Source: Lyngbya aestuarii BL J (GTDB lineage Bacteria > Cyanobacteriota > Cyanobacteriia > Cyanobacteriales > Microcoleaceae). Taken from it: a stretch of DNA of 45,573 nt. Within the stretch, counting starts at the first letter, position 1, and every line of letters starts with the position of its first letter. The notes under the pieces are model-generated. The model ran no database searches. It saw only the letters and a list, made by a program, of their open reading frames with translations, and had not been told where the DNA came from. The translations under genes and the position numbers were made by a program. The DNA is taken from positions 1-45,573 of the forward strand of contig NZ_AUZM01000053.1 of assembly GCF_000478195.2 (NCBI RefSeq), in the 5' to 3' direction. This document shows, piece after piece, positions 1 to 10,003 of the stretch.

Positions 1-307
1 TCTTAACTGTAAAACTCACCACGATTGTGACAGTAACGCCGCACTCAACATAAGAAATGAAGGCATCAGAATAATACATTTTGGCGGAGGGAACCCCGTC
101 TCTGCTGAGGGAGCCTGTTTAAGACCAGATAACCGCGACGGTGAAAGGGCATCGGGCTGAGAAATCAGAAGCTTACACTGTACCGCGGCGGTCAGTGTGA
201 GTAGTTCACTATCATATCCCCTTGCGATCGCCACTAAAATTCTATCTTCTGGATCTTTAGAAAATCTCGGGTAAGGATTTACTCGCAGTCGGACAAATTA
301 TTCAATG
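1..307. other. Gene-free left edge
   Basis: No convincing gene was found. On the minus strand a GTG-initiated frame of 72 codons (16-234) is open, and its upstream extension contains DPEDRILVAIA, which loosely resembles a PIN-domain core, but there is no homologous length, ribosome binding site or second conserved motif. A HIP1 octamer lies near 225. The stretch is best read as intergenic DNA, possibly holding a decayed gene fragment, downstream of the atp operon. Confidence 0.4.
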
Positions 308-335
308 AAAAAAGGGCTGTGAACTTCACAACCCT
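308..335 (-). terminator. Rho-independent terminator of atp operon
   Basis: On the minus strand an inverted repeat (313-335; AGGG-x-TGTGAA against TTCACA-x-CCCT, one-base loop) is followed directly by six T residues (308-313). It lies 33 bp past the stop of the last atp gene, which fits the end of the operon transcript. Confidence 0.85.
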
Positions 336-367
336 GATGGTGTATCGCCAATTGTGGGCGATGTCGT

Positions 368-1318
368 TTAACCCTGAAGTGCTTCCGCGCCCCCAACAAC
401 TTCCAAAATTTCTTGAGTAATTGCGGCTTGTCGAGCTTTGTTGTAGGATAACGTCAAGCTTTTCATCAACTCTCCGGCGTTCTCACTAGCATTACTCATC
501 GCCGTCATCCGGGCAGCTAACTCACTCGCTGTTGATTCTTGCCACGCCCGTAACAGTTGGTTGGTTAAATAAAGCGGTAACAAAGCATCCAGAATCTGTA
601 CTGGATCTTGTTCAAAAATCATATCACGGGGGATGATTGTTGGGGTTACTGCTACTTTTTCACGAGTAACATCAAGTTGACCCCCGCTTGTTGTCAGTCG
701 GAAGACTTCATCGTCTTTAACTTCCAAACCTTGAAAATTGAGGGGAAGAAGGGTTTGAACGACAGGTTTAGAACTAATCAACGAAACAAACTTCGTGTAA
801 ATTAATTCTACCCGATCCACTTCTCCCGATAAAAATAAGGAGAGAACTTCTTCTGCCGCATCGGCAACTTTCTCGCCAGGAGGTGTTTTTTCGGGGTTTT
901 CAGCCGTTCTTTGAATCGGGACATTCCGGCGTTGAAAATACTGAATCGCTTTTCGTCCAACCAGGATATAAGTATAATCAACCCCTTCTGCGGTCAATTC
1001 TTTAGCGCGACTTTCCGCCCGTTTGATAATATTACCGTTGTAAGTACCGCACAAACCCCGATTACCGGAAATCACCAGTAATCCGACTTTTTTGACTTCC
1101 CGTTGTTCGAGTAGGGGAGAATCAATATTTTCAAATTTTAGACGGGATTGTAGGGCATAAAGAATCCCGGCTAATTTATCGGCAAAAGGACGGGTTGCTA
1201 AGACTTGTTCTTGAGCGCGACGAACTTTAGCAGAGGCAACTAAACGCATCGCCTCGGTAATTTTTTTTGTATTTTTGACTGAAGCAATGCGATCGCGAAT
1301 CGCTTTTAAGTTTGACAT
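368..1318 (-). CDS. atpC: F0F1 ATP synthase subunit gamma
   Basis: This is the central rotor shaft of the F1 sector of the thylakoid and plasma-membrane ATP synthase (called atpG in E. coli-style naming). The 316-residue length, the N-terminal helix starting [11 protein letters not shown], the [10 protein letters not shown] segment near residues 85-94 and the C-terminal helix [19 protein letters not shown] are typical. Residues about 192-225 form the extra beta-hairpin insert found only in cyanobacterial and chloroplast gamma subunits. It lacks the two cysteines that make the plant enzyme thioredoxin-regulated, as expected for cyanobacteria. It is the last gene of the operon, 91 bp after atpA, and is followed by a terminator. 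Confidence 0.97.
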   Translation of the reverse strand: MSNLKAIRDRIASVKNTKKITEAMRLVASAKVRRAQEQVLATRPFADKLAGILYALQSRLKFENIDSPLLEQREVKKVGLLVISGNRGLCGTYNGNIIKRAESRAKELTAEGVDYTYILVGRKAIQYFQRRNVPIQRTAENPEKTPPGEKVADAAEEVLSLFLSGEVDRVELIYTKFVSLISSKPVVQTLLPLNFQGLEVKDDEVFRLTTSGGQLDVTREKVAVTPTIIPRDMIFEQDPVQILDALLPLYLTNQLLRAWQESTASELAARMTAMSNASENAGELMKSLTLSYNKARQAAITQEILEVVGGAEALQG

Positions 1319-1326
1319 AGTGGGGT

Positions 1327-1361
1327 CAGTTATCAGTTATTTGTTAACAGTGACCAGTGAG
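1327..1361. repeat. Short tandem heptamer repeat (CAGTNNN)
   Basis: Five consecutive 7-bp units lie between atpA and atpC: CAGTTAT, CAGTTAT, TTGTTAA, CAGTGAC, CAGTGAG. Units of the same family recur at the 3' end of proS and between fabI and hisB. Such short tandemly repeated repetitive sequences are known from filamentous cyanobacteria. No function can be read from them here. Confidence 0.6.
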
Positions 1362-1409
1362 ATTTGATCAAAGCTAAATGCCCGATTTTTCACTGGCCAC
1401 AAAACCTGA

Positions 1410-2927
1410 CTAGGCAGAAACGAGGAAGGTTTGCTTAAATTCGTTAATTCCTTCTTTGAGGAGATTTTCTGCTTCTTCAGTTAGGACTTTTTCGGTTTGG
1501 ATGATTTCGCCATACTTGGGCTTGCTATTTTTCAGGTAATCCCGTAATCCCGCAGCAAAAGCAACCACTTTGTCCACCGGAATTTCATCAAGATAACCGT
1601 TAATTCCCGTGTAAATAATCGCCACCTGTTCAAACAATTGCAGAGGCGAGTTTTGGGGTTGTTTTAGGAGTTCGCGTAGGCGTTCACCCCGAGACAACTG
1701 TTTACGGGTTGCTTCATCCAAGTCAGAAGCAAACTGAGAAAAGGCAGCCAACTCAGCATACTGAGCCAACTCTAGCTTCACCTTACCTGCAACCTTTTTA
1801 ATGGCTTTGGTTTGAGCCGCAGAACCCACACGGGATACAGAAATCCCCGCGTTTACCGCCGGACGCAAACCGGAGTTGAACAAGTCAGCCGACAGGAAGA
1901 TCTGACCATCCGTAATCGAAATAACGTTTGTGGGGATGTAAGCCGAAACGTCACTGGCTTGGGTTTCAATAATCGGTAAAGCCGTCATACTCCCGCCACC
2001 GAGTTCATCATTCAACTTCGCGGCTCGTTCTAACAGACGAGAGTGAAGATAGAAAACATCTCCAGGATAAGCTTCCCGACCGGGAGGACGACGCAGCAGT
2101 AGCGACATTTGACGGTAGGCTTGGGCTTGCTTGGACAAGTCATCATAGATGACGAGAGTTGCCTTACCCTTATACATGAAGTATTCGGCGATGGAAGCTC
2201 CCGCATAAGGAGCGAGGTATTGTAATGTAGCAGGTTCACTAGCGTTGGCAGCTACGATTACGGTGTAGTCCATTGCGCCCTTCTCTGCCAGGGTTCCGGC
2301 GACCTGGGCGACTGTAGAGGCTTTTTGACCCACAGCCACGTAGACGCAAATCACATCTTCGCTCTTTTGATTGATGATCGTATCAATCGCGATCGCAGTT
2401 TTACCGGTTTGTCGGTCACCAATAATCAGTTCTCGCTGACCTCTACCAATCGGAATCATCGCATCAATCGCGGTAATTCCGGTTTGCATCGGTTCGCACA
2501 CGGAGCGACGGTCAATAATTCCAGGAGCGGGAGATTCCAGTAGACGATCTTCTGAGGATTGGATTTCACCTTTACCATCAATGGGACGACCTAACGCATC
2601 CACAATCCGGCCAAGCATTCCCTCACCGACCGGAATTTGAGCAATTCTTCCGGTTGCGGTTACGGAGGAGCCTTCCTCAATTTTATGGCCATCTCCCATC
2701 AATACTGCACCCACGTTGTCTTCTTCGAGGTTGAGGGCGATGCCGATTGTACCATCTTGGAACTCTAGCAGTTCTGAAGACATGGCTTGATCTAAGCCGT
2801 AGATCCGAGCAATACCATCACCGACTTGCAGAACTGTACCCACGTTGGAGACTTTTACATCTTGGTCGTACTGTTGAATCTGCTGTTGAATGATGCTGCT
2901 AATTTCGTCGGGTCTGATTGATACCAT
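1410..2927 (-). CDS. atpA: F0F1 ATP synthase subunit alpha
   Basis: This is the nucleotide-binding but non-catalytic subunit of the F1 hexamer, 505 residues, the usual length. The P-loop GDRQTGKT is at residues 170-177 and carries the glutamine typical of alpha. Other family signatures are the start [17 protein letters not shown], the segment [12 protein letters not shown] and the early [16 protein letters not shown]. It follows atpD after an unusually long 296-bp gap that contains an inverted repeat, and precedes atpC. The matching beta subunit gene is absent from this window; in cyanobacteria beta and epsilon normally form a separate operon. Confidence 0.98.
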   Translation of the reverse strand: MVSIRPDEISSIIQQQIQQYDQDVKVSNVGTVLQVGDGIARIYGLDQAMSSELLEFQDGTIGIALNLEEDNVGAVLMGDGHKIEEGSSVTATGRIAQIPVGEGMLGRIVDALGRPIDGKGEIQSSEDRLLESPAPGIIDRRSVCEPMQTGITAIDAMIPIGRGQRELIIGDRQTGKTAIAIDTIINQKSEDVICVYVAVGQKASTVAQVAGTLAEKGAMDYTVIVAANASEPATLQYLAPYAGASIAEYFMYKGKATLVIYDDLSKQAQAYRQMSLLLRRPPGREAYPGDVFYLHSRLLERAAKLNDELGGGSMTALPIIETQASDVSAYIPTNVISITDGQIFLSADLFNSGLRPAVNAGISVSRVGSAAQTKAIKKVAGKVKLELAQYAELAAFSQFASDLDEATRKQLSRGERLRELLKQPQNSPLQLFEQVAIIYTGINGYLDEIPVDKVVAFAAGLRDYLKNSKPKYGEIIQTEKVLTEEAENLLKEGINEFKQTFLVSA

Positions 2928-3165
2928 AGTTCTCGTTATTTTAAGTGATCACTGATTGGGTAAACAGAGGGGTGAGTTTAGGGTCTCTTGAGTTAATGTT
3001 TGACAACACTGATAATCCTTAAATTGATCAATCTGATTTGTCGCATTAACGGTTTACTCCTTAAATCAACCGATCTGCAAGATTTCTGTTGTTGATGGGT
3101 AGAAGCACGGACATTCAAAAATCTCAACCTGATGCGTTCAAGCTTAGAATTACCGTGTTCTGACT

Positions 3166-3207
3166 GTTGGGAGTTGAGTCTGTCTCAAGCGAGGCTGAGA
3201 TCCCAAC
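3166..3207 (-). other. Intercistronic hairpin between atpD and atpA
   Basis: GTTGGGA (3166-3172) pairs with TCCCAAC (3201-3207), and inside it TCTCA (3183-3187) pairs with TGAGA (3196-3200). It lies 17 bp beyond the atpD stop in transcript direction. No T-run follows, so it is not an obvious terminator. An mRNA processing or stability element is possible but inferred. Confidence 0.5.
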
Positions 3208-3223
3208 TCACCTAACTGATGTT

Positions 3224-3769
3224 TTAAGCATTCAGGCGAATACCAATTCGACGCAATTGCCCACGTAGACTGGCATCAACCACCCGAGAGCCAACTTTGA
3301 TAATCACACCCCCGATCAATGCGGGGTCGATTTTGGTGGTGATTTCGACATGATCTGCGCCAGTCATCCCTTTGACTTTCTCAGAAAGGTGGTTTCTTTG
3401 ACCTTCATTCAACTCCACTGTCGAAGTCACTTCAGCCAACACCGTTTTATTGAATTGACGCAGTAAAGCGAGATACTGCTTGACGATGGGTTCGAGAAAG
3501 GAAATCCGTCCTCGATCAACCAGTAACAGAGTAAAGTTTCGCAGGTAAGGATTCATTTCCTCACGGAAAATTTGTCCAATCACTGCTTTTTTGTCATCCG
3601 GTTTGATGACAGGATTTGCCAAGAACTTTCTTAATTGTTCTGAATTTTCCATCAATTCCAACAAACTGCGGATATTGTCTCCGATTTCGTTGGTGAGGTT
3701 ATTCGACTTGGCGACTGACATTAAAGCCTGTGCGTAAGGCTCTACAATTTCTCCAACAATTGCACTCAT
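3224..3769 (-). CDS. atpD: F0F1 ATP synthase subunit delta
   Basis: This is the peripheral-stalk subunit joining the b/b' arms to the top of F1 (atpH in E. coli-style naming). The 181 residues start MSAIVGEIVEPYAQALMSVA, and the C-terminal part contains KIDPALIGGVIIKVGSRVVD, the OSCP/delta signature. Only 8 bp separate it from the upstream atpF stop, so the two are tightly coupled. It is followed by a 296-bp gap before atpA. Confidence 0.96.
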   Translation of the reverse strand: MSAIVGEIVEPYAQALMSVAKSNNLTNEIGDNIRSLLELMENSEQLRKFLANPVIKPDDKKAVIGQIFREEMNPYLRNFTLLLVDRGRISFLEPIVKQYLALLRQFNKTVLAEVTSTVELNEGQRNHLSEKVKGMTGADHVEITTKIDPALIGGVIIKVGSRVVDASLRGQLRRIGIRLNA

Positions 3770-3777
3770 TAACTACC

Positions 3778-4299
3778 TCACAATAACGCCAAACTGCGAT
3801 CAATTAATTGTTCTTGAGCAGAATGGTCAAGTTGTTCTTTGAGTCGGACTTCTGAGCGCTCTAGAGCCATTGCTACGGCTTGAGCGCGTAAACTCGCGAT
3901 CGCCCGGTCTCGTTCTCCATCCATTTCTTGACTTGCCGCAGCTTTCATGCGTTCAACATCTTCAATTGCCTGAGCTTCGATCTGAGCTTTGAGTGCTTTG
4001 GCTCGTTCTTGGGCTTCGGCTCGAATGCGTTCAGCTTCAGCTTGAGCTTGAGTCAACTTTTGTTGTTGCTGCGCCAGAGTCTCTGCCGCTTGCTTTTGAC
4101 GTTGCTCTGCATCTGTGATCGCCTGCTCGATACTCGCTCGTCTTTCACTCAGGATTTTGCCTAAAAAACCTCGTCCAAAGTAGATTAGAACTCCAATCAA
4201 AATGGCAAGGTTAATCAGGTTGCTGTCTAAAATATCGAAGTTGAATCCAAACTCGCCTTCAGAGGCTGCCTCTGTAGCTAGTAATACTACCGTCTCCAT
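3778..4299 (-). CDS. atpF: F0F1 ATP synthase subunit b
   Basis: This membrane-anchored half of the peripheral stalk has 173 residues. A short N-terminal stretch is followed by one transmembrane helix (about residues 28-45, [18 protein letters not shown]) and then a long charged Ala/Glu/Gln-rich coiled coil (about 50-165). It pairs with the b' subunit encoded just upstream. A b plus b' heterodimer, rather than a b homodimer, is characteristic of photosynthetic bacteria and chloroplasts. The gene sits 53 bp after atpG and 8 bp before atpD. Confidence 0.96.
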   Translation of the reverse strand: METVVLLATEAASEGEFGFNFDILDSNLINLAILIGVLIYFGRGFLGKILSERRASIEQAITDAEQRQKQAAETLAQQQQKLTQAQAEAERIRAEAQERAKALKAQIEAQAIEDVERMKAAASQEMDGERDRAIASLRAQAVAMALERSEVRLKEQLDHSAQEQLIDRSLALL

Positions 4300-4352
4300 G
4301 ATGTTCTTCTCATAACTGCGCTGCTAACAGTTTGACCTAAAATTATTGGGGA

Positions 4353-4838
4353 TTATCTCACCAATTCAGGCCCTAATAGCTTTTCTAGAATTTGCCGACT
4401 GAGTGGTTCAACCTGTTGCTCTAAAGTTTGTAAAGCTTGCTGCTTTTCGGTCTCAATTTCCTGAACAGCTTTTTCTCTTAGCTTTTGGGCTTCTTGTAGA
4501 GCTTCAGCCATTTTTTCTGATGCAATTTTGCGAGCATCAGCTTGAGCAGTTACAATCACGTTTTGAGATTGCTTGCGGGTTTCTGCCAGTTCTTGCTCGT
4601 ATTGTTGAGCTAACTTTTCCGCTTTGGCTAACCGTTCTTGAGCTTGCAGTCTATTTTCTCGAATATACTCGGCACGCTCATCAATTGCTTTTCCGAGTGG
4701 CTTGTAAAAAATCGCATTTAAAATGACTGCAAGGAGCAAAAATTGTACCGCCATGAGAGGCAAGGTTGCATTGAGATCAAATAGTCCTCCCTCTTTGGCC
4801 GTTTCTTCAACCGCGAATAGAATCGTCCAGTGCATCAT
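4353..4838 (-). CDS. atpG: F0F1 ATP synthase subunit b'
   Basis: This is the second b-type peripheral stalk subunit (also called atpF2), 161 residues. The transmembrane helix is at about residues 24-43 and is followed by [15 protein letters not shown], the usual b' junction, and then a coiled coil to the C-terminus. The start at MMHWTILF is chosen by frame; the second Met is also possible. It lies between atpH and atpF in the standard cyanobacterial order, and its product would dimerise with the atpF product. Confidence 0.95.
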   Translation of the reverse strand: MMHWTILFAVEETAKEGGLFDLNATLPLMAVQFLLLAVILNAIFYKPLGKAIDERAEYIRENRLQAQERLAKAEKLAQQYEQELAETRKQSQNVIVTAQADARKIASEKMAEALQEAQKLREKAVQEIETEKQQALQTLEQQVEPLSRQILEKLLGPELVR

Positions 4839-4944
4839 TAGTTATTGTGTCTAGGGTTCCCATGCTGTCTGGTTGTAGAGTTTAGATTTCAGACTTTTTG
4901 GGTGAGGAATATCCCGGCTATCTAAAACCTAAACTCCAAACTTT

Positions 4945-5284
<340 letters not shown>

Positions 5285-5311
5285 ATTTTGAGGTCAACTC
5301 AGTTTTCGAGC

Positions 5312-6067
5312 TTAGTGATGTTCTTCACCATGCCCTTCTAGAGCTTCTCCAATATAGTTGGCTGCTAGAGTGGCAAAAATGAGAGCCTGAATGGAACCCA
5401 GGAATAAACCCAGTACCATCAACGGCAGGGGAACAAATAGAGGAACCAGAAATACCAATACCGCTACTACTAATTCATCCGCCAACACGTTACCGAACAG
5501 ACGGAAGCTTAGAGAAAGAGGCTTGGTAAAATCTTCGATCACCCGGAAGGGGGCGAGAAACGGTACGGGCTTGGCATAGTCAGCGAAGTAGCCGACAACG
5601 CCTTTTTTACTCATACCTGCGTAAAAATACGCGCCGGATGTCAACAATGCCAAGGCTATCGTTGTGTTGATGTCGCTTGTCGGTGCGGTAAGTTCTCCGG
5701 CCGGTAGCTCAATCAGCTTCCAAGGAACTAATGCCCCTGACCAGTTCGACACAAAGATGAACAAAAATAATGTACCAACAAACGGTACCCAGGGGCGATA
5801 TTCTTTTTCCCCGATTTGGTCTTTAGCCAGGTTGCGAACAAATTCCAGGACAAATTCCATGAAATTCTGCATTCCACTGGGAATACGCTGAACGTTGGTT
5901 GTTGCTAAAATAGCTCCCAGCATTAGCACCGCTATCACAAACCAAGAGGTTAGGAAAATCTGTCCGTGTACTCTTAGATTGCCCAGCTCCCAGTAGAAGT
6001 GCTGACCAACTTCCAAACTGGCGAGGGGAAAACAGTTAATAGCGTTGAAAAATTCAAGCATTTGCAT
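5312..6067 (-). CDS. atpI: F0F1 ATP synthase subunit a
   Basis: This integral membrane subunit provides the two proton half-channels beside the c ring (atpB in E. coli-style naming). It has 251 residues with at least five hydrophobic segments. The essential arginine is Arg189 in [16 protein letters not shown], and the C-terminal helix contains [16 protein letters not shown]. The tail GHGEEHH is usual in cyanobacteria. It follows atp1 after 56 bp. Confidence 0.97.
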   Translation of the reverse strand: MQMLEFFNAINCFPLASLEVGQHFYWELGNLRVHGQIFLTSWFVIAVLMLGAILATTNVQRIPSGMQNFMEFVLEFVRNLAKDQIGEKEYRPWVPFVGTLFLFIFVSNWSGALVPWKLIELPAGELTAPTSDINTTIALALLTSGAYFYAGMSKKGVVGYFADYAKPVPFLAPFRVIEDFTKPLSLSFRLFGNVLADELVVAVLVFLVPLFVPLPLMVLGLFLGSIQALIFATLAANYIGEALEGHGEEHH

Positions 6068-6123
6068 TCAAAAGGCTTCCCCATACTTGTACAGGCCCCA
6101 AGTCTGATTTTGCCTGAAACTGA

Positions 6124-6573
6124 CTAACTCTCAGGCATCAGTGCTGTTTTCAGCACATACAGAATGAGCGCAGCTTTGTACGTCAGAAATCCCAAAAAGA
6201 TGGGCAGAATCGACAGACTATTCCATTGAGTTGCAACAACGATCAATCCAATGAAGATAGCTAACCGAGCTTTGCTCAGACGTTGTTGCTGTCTACCCAG
6301 TTTCTCAACGTCTTTTGCTAACATTCTTAAGTAAACCACACTTACAACCGCTCCTAATAAATAATTTAGAGCAATCTTGAGCGGATAAAAGCAGCAGACC
6401 GTCACAAAAATAACGCCTGTCAAAATTACCGTCACGATTAGTAGGTCCTGCTGGAGCTGATAATACTCCTGCATCGAGGCATCCGGTTCAGGATCTAGCA
6501 CGCCTGAGTCGGAACTATTCTCTACGGGGGGTGTGGTTTCAACTATGGAATCAGACAAGATCACAAAACTCAC
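6124..6573 (-). CDS. atp1: ATP synthase protein I (Atp1/UncI family)
   Basis: This small membrane protein encoded first in cyanobacterial atp operons has 149 residues and four hydrophobic segments after an acidic N-terminal tail of about 40 residues. In other bacteria the family assists c-ring assembly and is not part of the final enzyme. Identification rests on size, membrane pattern (for example [21 protein letters not shown]) and position directly ahead of atpI; sequence conservation in this family is low. The start MSFVILSDS could be one of several. Confidence 0.85.
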   Translation of the reverse strand: MSFVILSDSIVETTPPVENSSDSGVLDPEPDASMQEYYQLQQDLLIVTVILTGVIFVTVCCFYPLKIALNYLLGAVVSVVYLRMLAKDVEKLGRQQQRLSKARLAIFIGLIVVATQWNSLSILPIFLGFLTYKAALILYVLKTALMPES

Positions 6574-6654
6574 AAACTCAAACTTGGGTTATTGGCTGCG
6601 CTCTGCAAGCCATCACCGATAATACCATGTATCGGGAACAAAAATGGCAATAGT

Positions 6655-6732
6655 CAAAAGGGAATAGGCAAGAGGCAAAAGGCAACAGGTAACAGCTCAT
6701 ATGGCAAAAGGTAACAGATAACAGGTAATAGG
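6655..6732. repeat. Degenerate heptamer tandem array (YAANAGG)
   Basis: About eleven consecutive units of the form CAAAAGG, CAACAGG, TAACAGG, TAATAGG and near variants, with one 8-bp unit (6697-6704), lie upstream of atp1 and downstream of proS. The array directly abuts a different octamer array, so the whole spacer is low-complexity repeat. Confidence 0.65.
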
Positions 6733-6733
6733 C

Positions 6734-6797
6734 GATCTCCCGATCTCCCGATCTCCCGATCTCCCCATCTCCCCATCTCCCCATCTCCCTATCTCCC
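6734..6797. repeat. Octamer tandem array (NATCTCCC x8)
   Basis: Eight perfect 8-bp units occur: GATCTCCC four times, CATCTCCC three times, TATCTCCC once. The array ends 4 bp before the proS stop codon. Open frames across it are repeat artefacts. The length is a likely candidate for variation between strains. Confidence 0.85.
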
Positions 6798-6801
6798 CTG
6801 G

Positions 6802-8616
6802 TCACTGTTTACTGTCTACTGCTGCGGCAATTGATTTCTGAAGATATGAAACGACATCTTCTAAAGCCACTTCTTGGGAGTTGTGGGTCGCCCGTTCAAC
6901 AATTTCTACTTTGCCGGACTTGAGCGATCGCCCGGTAACAATCCGATAAGGAATTCCGATCAAATCTGCGTCTTTGAACTTCACTCCGGCCCGTTCATTG
7001 CGATCGTCGAGTAACGTTTCAATTCCGACTTGATTGAGTTGAGTATACAAGTTTTCTGCTGTTTCTAGCTGCTGAGTGTCGTTAATGTTAGGAATCGTAA
7101 CAATGGCATGATAAGGAGCGATCGCCACCGGCCAAATTATCCCGTCTTTATCATAAGATTGTTCAACGGCTGACTGCGCTAAACGCGATACTCCTACCCC
7201 ATAACATCCCATCACCAACGGAATTTCTTCGCCTTTTTCATTGGTACAAGTCGCCCCCATTATTTGAGAATATTTTGTTCCGAGTTGAAAGATATGACCG
7301 ACTTCAATCCCTCTTGCTGTTTCTAATACTTGATTGGCGTCGTGAACGGCGCGATCACCAACTTTTGCTGTTCTTACATCAACTACAATTTTAGGCAAAT
7401 CAAACTCTTTTTTCCAGTTCGCCCCAACTACATGATATCCCGACTCATTCGCCCCAGTAACAAAATTTTCCAAGTCTACAGCCGTTCGATCAACCATTCG
7501 CAAAAACTTAGAATTAACCGACTTACTTCCGGTAATATATTCATCTGATAAATCCGGGGCAATATAACCCAAAGGCAACGGTTTAGCCGCCCATTTTTGT
7601 TGCGCTTCTTCATCAGGAACGGTTAACGAAATTAACGCTTTTGCCTGATATTCCCCCGCCAATTTTGTCAACTCATTTTGCAATTTCACCTCATTAACAT
7701 CTTGATCGCCCCGAATATTTACCAATACTAATACCGTCATTCCAGTATCATAAACTGCCTGATAAAGAACATTTTTGACCAATTGTGTTGGCGAACATTT
7801 CAGAAACTTACAAACCGTTTCTATCGTTGCTGTATTCGGTGTTTCTCGTTTTTCATAGGCTTTAAAGGTCGAAGGTTCGGCGTCAGCAGGCAAAGAAACC
7901 GCCTTTTCAACATTCGCCGCATATTTGCCATCTTCGGTGTAGAGAACTTCATCTTCTCCCGCTTCAGCTAACACCATAAACTCTTGCGAACCCGATCCAC
8001 CTATCGCCCCAGAATCGGCTTCTACCGCCCGAAAAGCTAACCCAGAACGTCGTAAGATATTCCGATAAGCTTTATCCATATCCTTGTAAGTTTCTTTCAA
8101 ACTGTCTTCATCAGTATGGAACGAATAGCCATCTTTCATAATAAATTCTCGTCCCCTCATTAACCCAAAACGAGGGCGAATTTCATCTCGGAATTTAGTT
8201 TGAATTTGATATAAATGTAGGGGAAGTTGTTGATAAGAACGGATCATTTCTTTGGCAATGGTGGTGATCACTTCTTCGTGCGTTGGGCCTAATGCTAAAT
8301 CACGGTTACGGCGATCGCGTAAAGCAAACATAATCCCTTCTGCTTTTGTATAAGTATCCCATCGACCCGACTCTTGCCACAATTCCGCGGGTTGAACTTG
8401 AGGAAGTAAACATTCTTCGGCGCCGGTGGCGTTCATTTCTTCGCGGACAATTTGGGAAACTTTTTGCAATACCCGCCACATCAACGGAAGATAGGCATAT
8501 ATTCCGCTTCCGATGCGACGGATATAACCCGCACGAACCAAGAGTTTATGACTGGGTATTTCTGCTTCTGCCGGATCTTCGCGTAACGTTACAAATAACA
8601 TTTTCGAGAGTCGCAT
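6802..8616 (-). CDS. proS: Prolyl-tRNA synthetase
   Basis: This class II aminoacyl-tRNA synthetase charges tRNA-Pro. The 604 residues follow the bacterial ProS plan: N-terminal [19 protein letters not shown], motif 1 around [12 protein letters not shown], motif 2 [20 protein letters not shown] (about 147-166), an inserted editing domain (about 225-400) that clears misacylated Ala-tRNA, motif 3 [12 protein letters not shown], and a C-terminal anticodon-binding domain. The last residues AVDSKQ and the stop are encoded by heptamer repeat units (6801-6821), so the C-terminal tail seems to have been changed by repeat invasion. It stands alone between the atp operon and a divergent membrane protein gene. 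Confidence 0.97.
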   Translation of the reverse strand: MRLSKMLFVTLREDPAEAEIPSHKLLVRAGYIRRIGSGIYAYLPLMWRVLQKVSQIVREEMNATGAEECLLPQVQPAELWQESGRWDTYTKAEGIMFALRDRRNRDLALGPTHEEVITTIAKEMIRSYQQLPLHLYQIQTKFRDEIRPRFGLMRGREFIMKDGYSFHTDEDSLKETYKDMDKAYRNILRRSGLAFRAVEADSGAIGGSGSQEFMVLAEAGEDEVLYTEDGKYAANVEKAVSLPADAEPSTFKAYEKRETPNTATIETVCKFLKCSPTQLVKNVLYQAVYDTGMTVLVLVNIRGDQDVNEVKLQNELTKLAGEYQAKALISLTVPDEEAQQKWAAKPLPLGYIAPDLSDEYITGSKSVNSKFLRMVDRTAVDLENFVTGANESGYHVVGANWKKEFDLPKIVVDVRTAKVGDRAVHDANQVLETARGIEVGHIFQLGTKYSQIMGATCTNEKGEEIPLVMGCYGVGVSRLAQSAVEQSYDKDGIIWPVAIAPYHAIVTIPNINDTQQLETAENLYTQLNQVGIETLLDDRNERAGVKFKDADLIGIPYRIVTGRSLKSGKVEIVERATHNSQEVALEDVVSYLQKSIAAAVDSKQ

Positions 8617-8844
8617 CGTTTCTAATTTCCTGTAGAGAGCAATTTGTCATCATTTCCAGATTACTCCCAATGGGTGCATTTCGTGGAGTGCATTAGCTAA
8701 TCGATAGGTTGTCTAACTATAGAGAGGTGCAATCATACCAAATCTAGCTCAAATAGGAGCCAACTACAATCAGATGAGTGATCGATTTAGTGACTTGACC
8801 CATCTACTTGGTGTTAAATAGCAAATATTAACAAGCTTTAGACC

Positions 8845-9948
8845 ATGAAAAGTCAACAATCTATTACGGGTAAAGAACCTTGGCTAGCTGTCAGCCTATC
8901 AACTGTATTCCCCGGGTTTGGTCAAATCTATGCAGGCAAAACCTCAAGGGGATTGCTCCTAATTTTTATCGCGCTGATTTTGTTTGGATTTGGTAAATGG
9001 TTGATTTTAAGTCCTACGGGGAGCGTTCGGCTTGGAACTCTGTTGGAATTCGGAGAGTATCTACTTTATATTTTTAATCTATTTGATGCTTATCGTTGTA
9101 CAAAAAAGGCTAACAGTCTTGAGTTTGAAAGTCTCCGAAAGGATGGTAAAGATCCCTGGAAAGCCGTATTTCTCACCAGAATTGTCCCCGGCTTTGGCCA
9201 TATCTATGTAGCTAGAAACGGGCAAGAACAATGGGGGTTCGTTATTCTGTTCTTAATCTTGATGAATGGGGCGGATGCTTTATTTTCATCGGCAGAATTT
9301 TATTCATATTTGCAGGTTGCTATACGTTTGCTTGCTGTTTGTTTGTTTTCCTATCATGCTTATCTTTCAACTCCAACTCATCGCGAAAAGTATCGGCGTT
9401 TCATTTTGGGGATTTGCTTGATTTTGTTGGTTCTTGATTTATGTAGTAATATTGTTAGATTTTCTTTAAGAGAATTTATTTTTGATACACATTGCATAAC
9501 ACAATATGATCACAAGTCAGTGCCACCCGAACTGCAAATCCGTGATTGTGTCGTCGAAGAAAAAATTAGTTACCATTTTTCCGATCCCAAACGGGGCGAT
9601 ATTGTTGTGTTCCGCACCACCGATGAAATGAACCATAAAAAGTTGAACTCGACAGATGTTTTGATTAAACGGATTATTGGATTACCCAATGAAAAAGTAG
9701 AAGTACGGGACGGCTTAGTTTACATCAATGACAAGCCTTTCAATGAGAATTACATTGCAGCCGAACCAGACGATCAATGGGGTTCACAAGTAATTCCAGA
9801 TGATACTTACCTTGTTTTCGGAAACAATCGTTACCGTTCATTAGGAGGCTATGGCTACGATCCTCACATTTTAGTTCCCCGTGATAATATCACTGGTAAA
9901 GCAACTAAAATATCTTGGCCCCCTAAGAGGATGGGAATCATCAAGTAA
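8845..9948 (+). CDS. Signal peptidase I-like (S26) protein with duplicated N-terminal membrane module
   Basis: The 367 residues fall in two parts. Residues 1-200 hold a membrane module with two related copies of PWxAVxLxxxxPGFGxIY (about 12-29 and 104-121), each followed by hydrophobic helices. Residues about 205-365 match leader peptidase: Ser225 in SVPPEL takes the place of the catalytic SMxPTL serine, KISYHFSDPKRGDIVVF is box C, and Lys275 in LIKRIIGLP is the general-base lysine. Box E is abnormal: FGNNRYRSLGGYG replaces GDNRxxSxDSR. It probably faces the outer side of the membrane. Activity is plausible because the dyad is kept, but a specialised or reduced function cannot be excluded. 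It is divergent from proS. Confidence 0.75.
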   Translation: MKSQQSITGKEPWLAVSLSTVFPGFGQIYAGKTSRGLLLIFIALILFGFGKWLILSPTGSVRLGTLLEFGEYLLYIFNLFDAYRCTKKANSLEFESLRKDGKDPWKAVFLTRIVPGFGHIYVARNGQEQWGFVILFLILMNGADALFSSAEFYSYLQVAIRLLAVCLFSYHAYLSTPTHREKYRRFILGICLILLVLDLCSNIVRFSLREFIFDTHCITQYDHKSVPPELQIRDCVVEEKISYHFSDPKRGDIVVFRTTDEMNHKKLNSTDVLIKRIIGLPNEKVEVRDGLVYINDKPFNENYIAAEPDDQWGSQVIPDDTYLVFGNNRYRSLGGYGYDPHILVPRDNITGKATKISWPPKRMGIIK

Positions 9949-10003
9949 GTAAGAGAACCAAGTGTTATTGTAGATCCTCCTTGTGTTGAAATTTATTTCT
10001 AAT

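Noticed and set aside
16-297. Minus-strand open frame with DPEDRILVAIA resembling a PIN-domain core
   Set aside because: Only one short similar stretch, no start with ribosome binding site, no metal-binding acidic set, and a stop immediately upstream.
6655-6797. Tandem arrays as a CRISPR
   Set aside because: Units are 7-8 bp and contiguous, without spacers, and no cas genes are present.
6578-6805. 75-codon minus-strand frame between proS and atp1
   Set aside because: Composed of translated tandem octamer and heptamer repeats.
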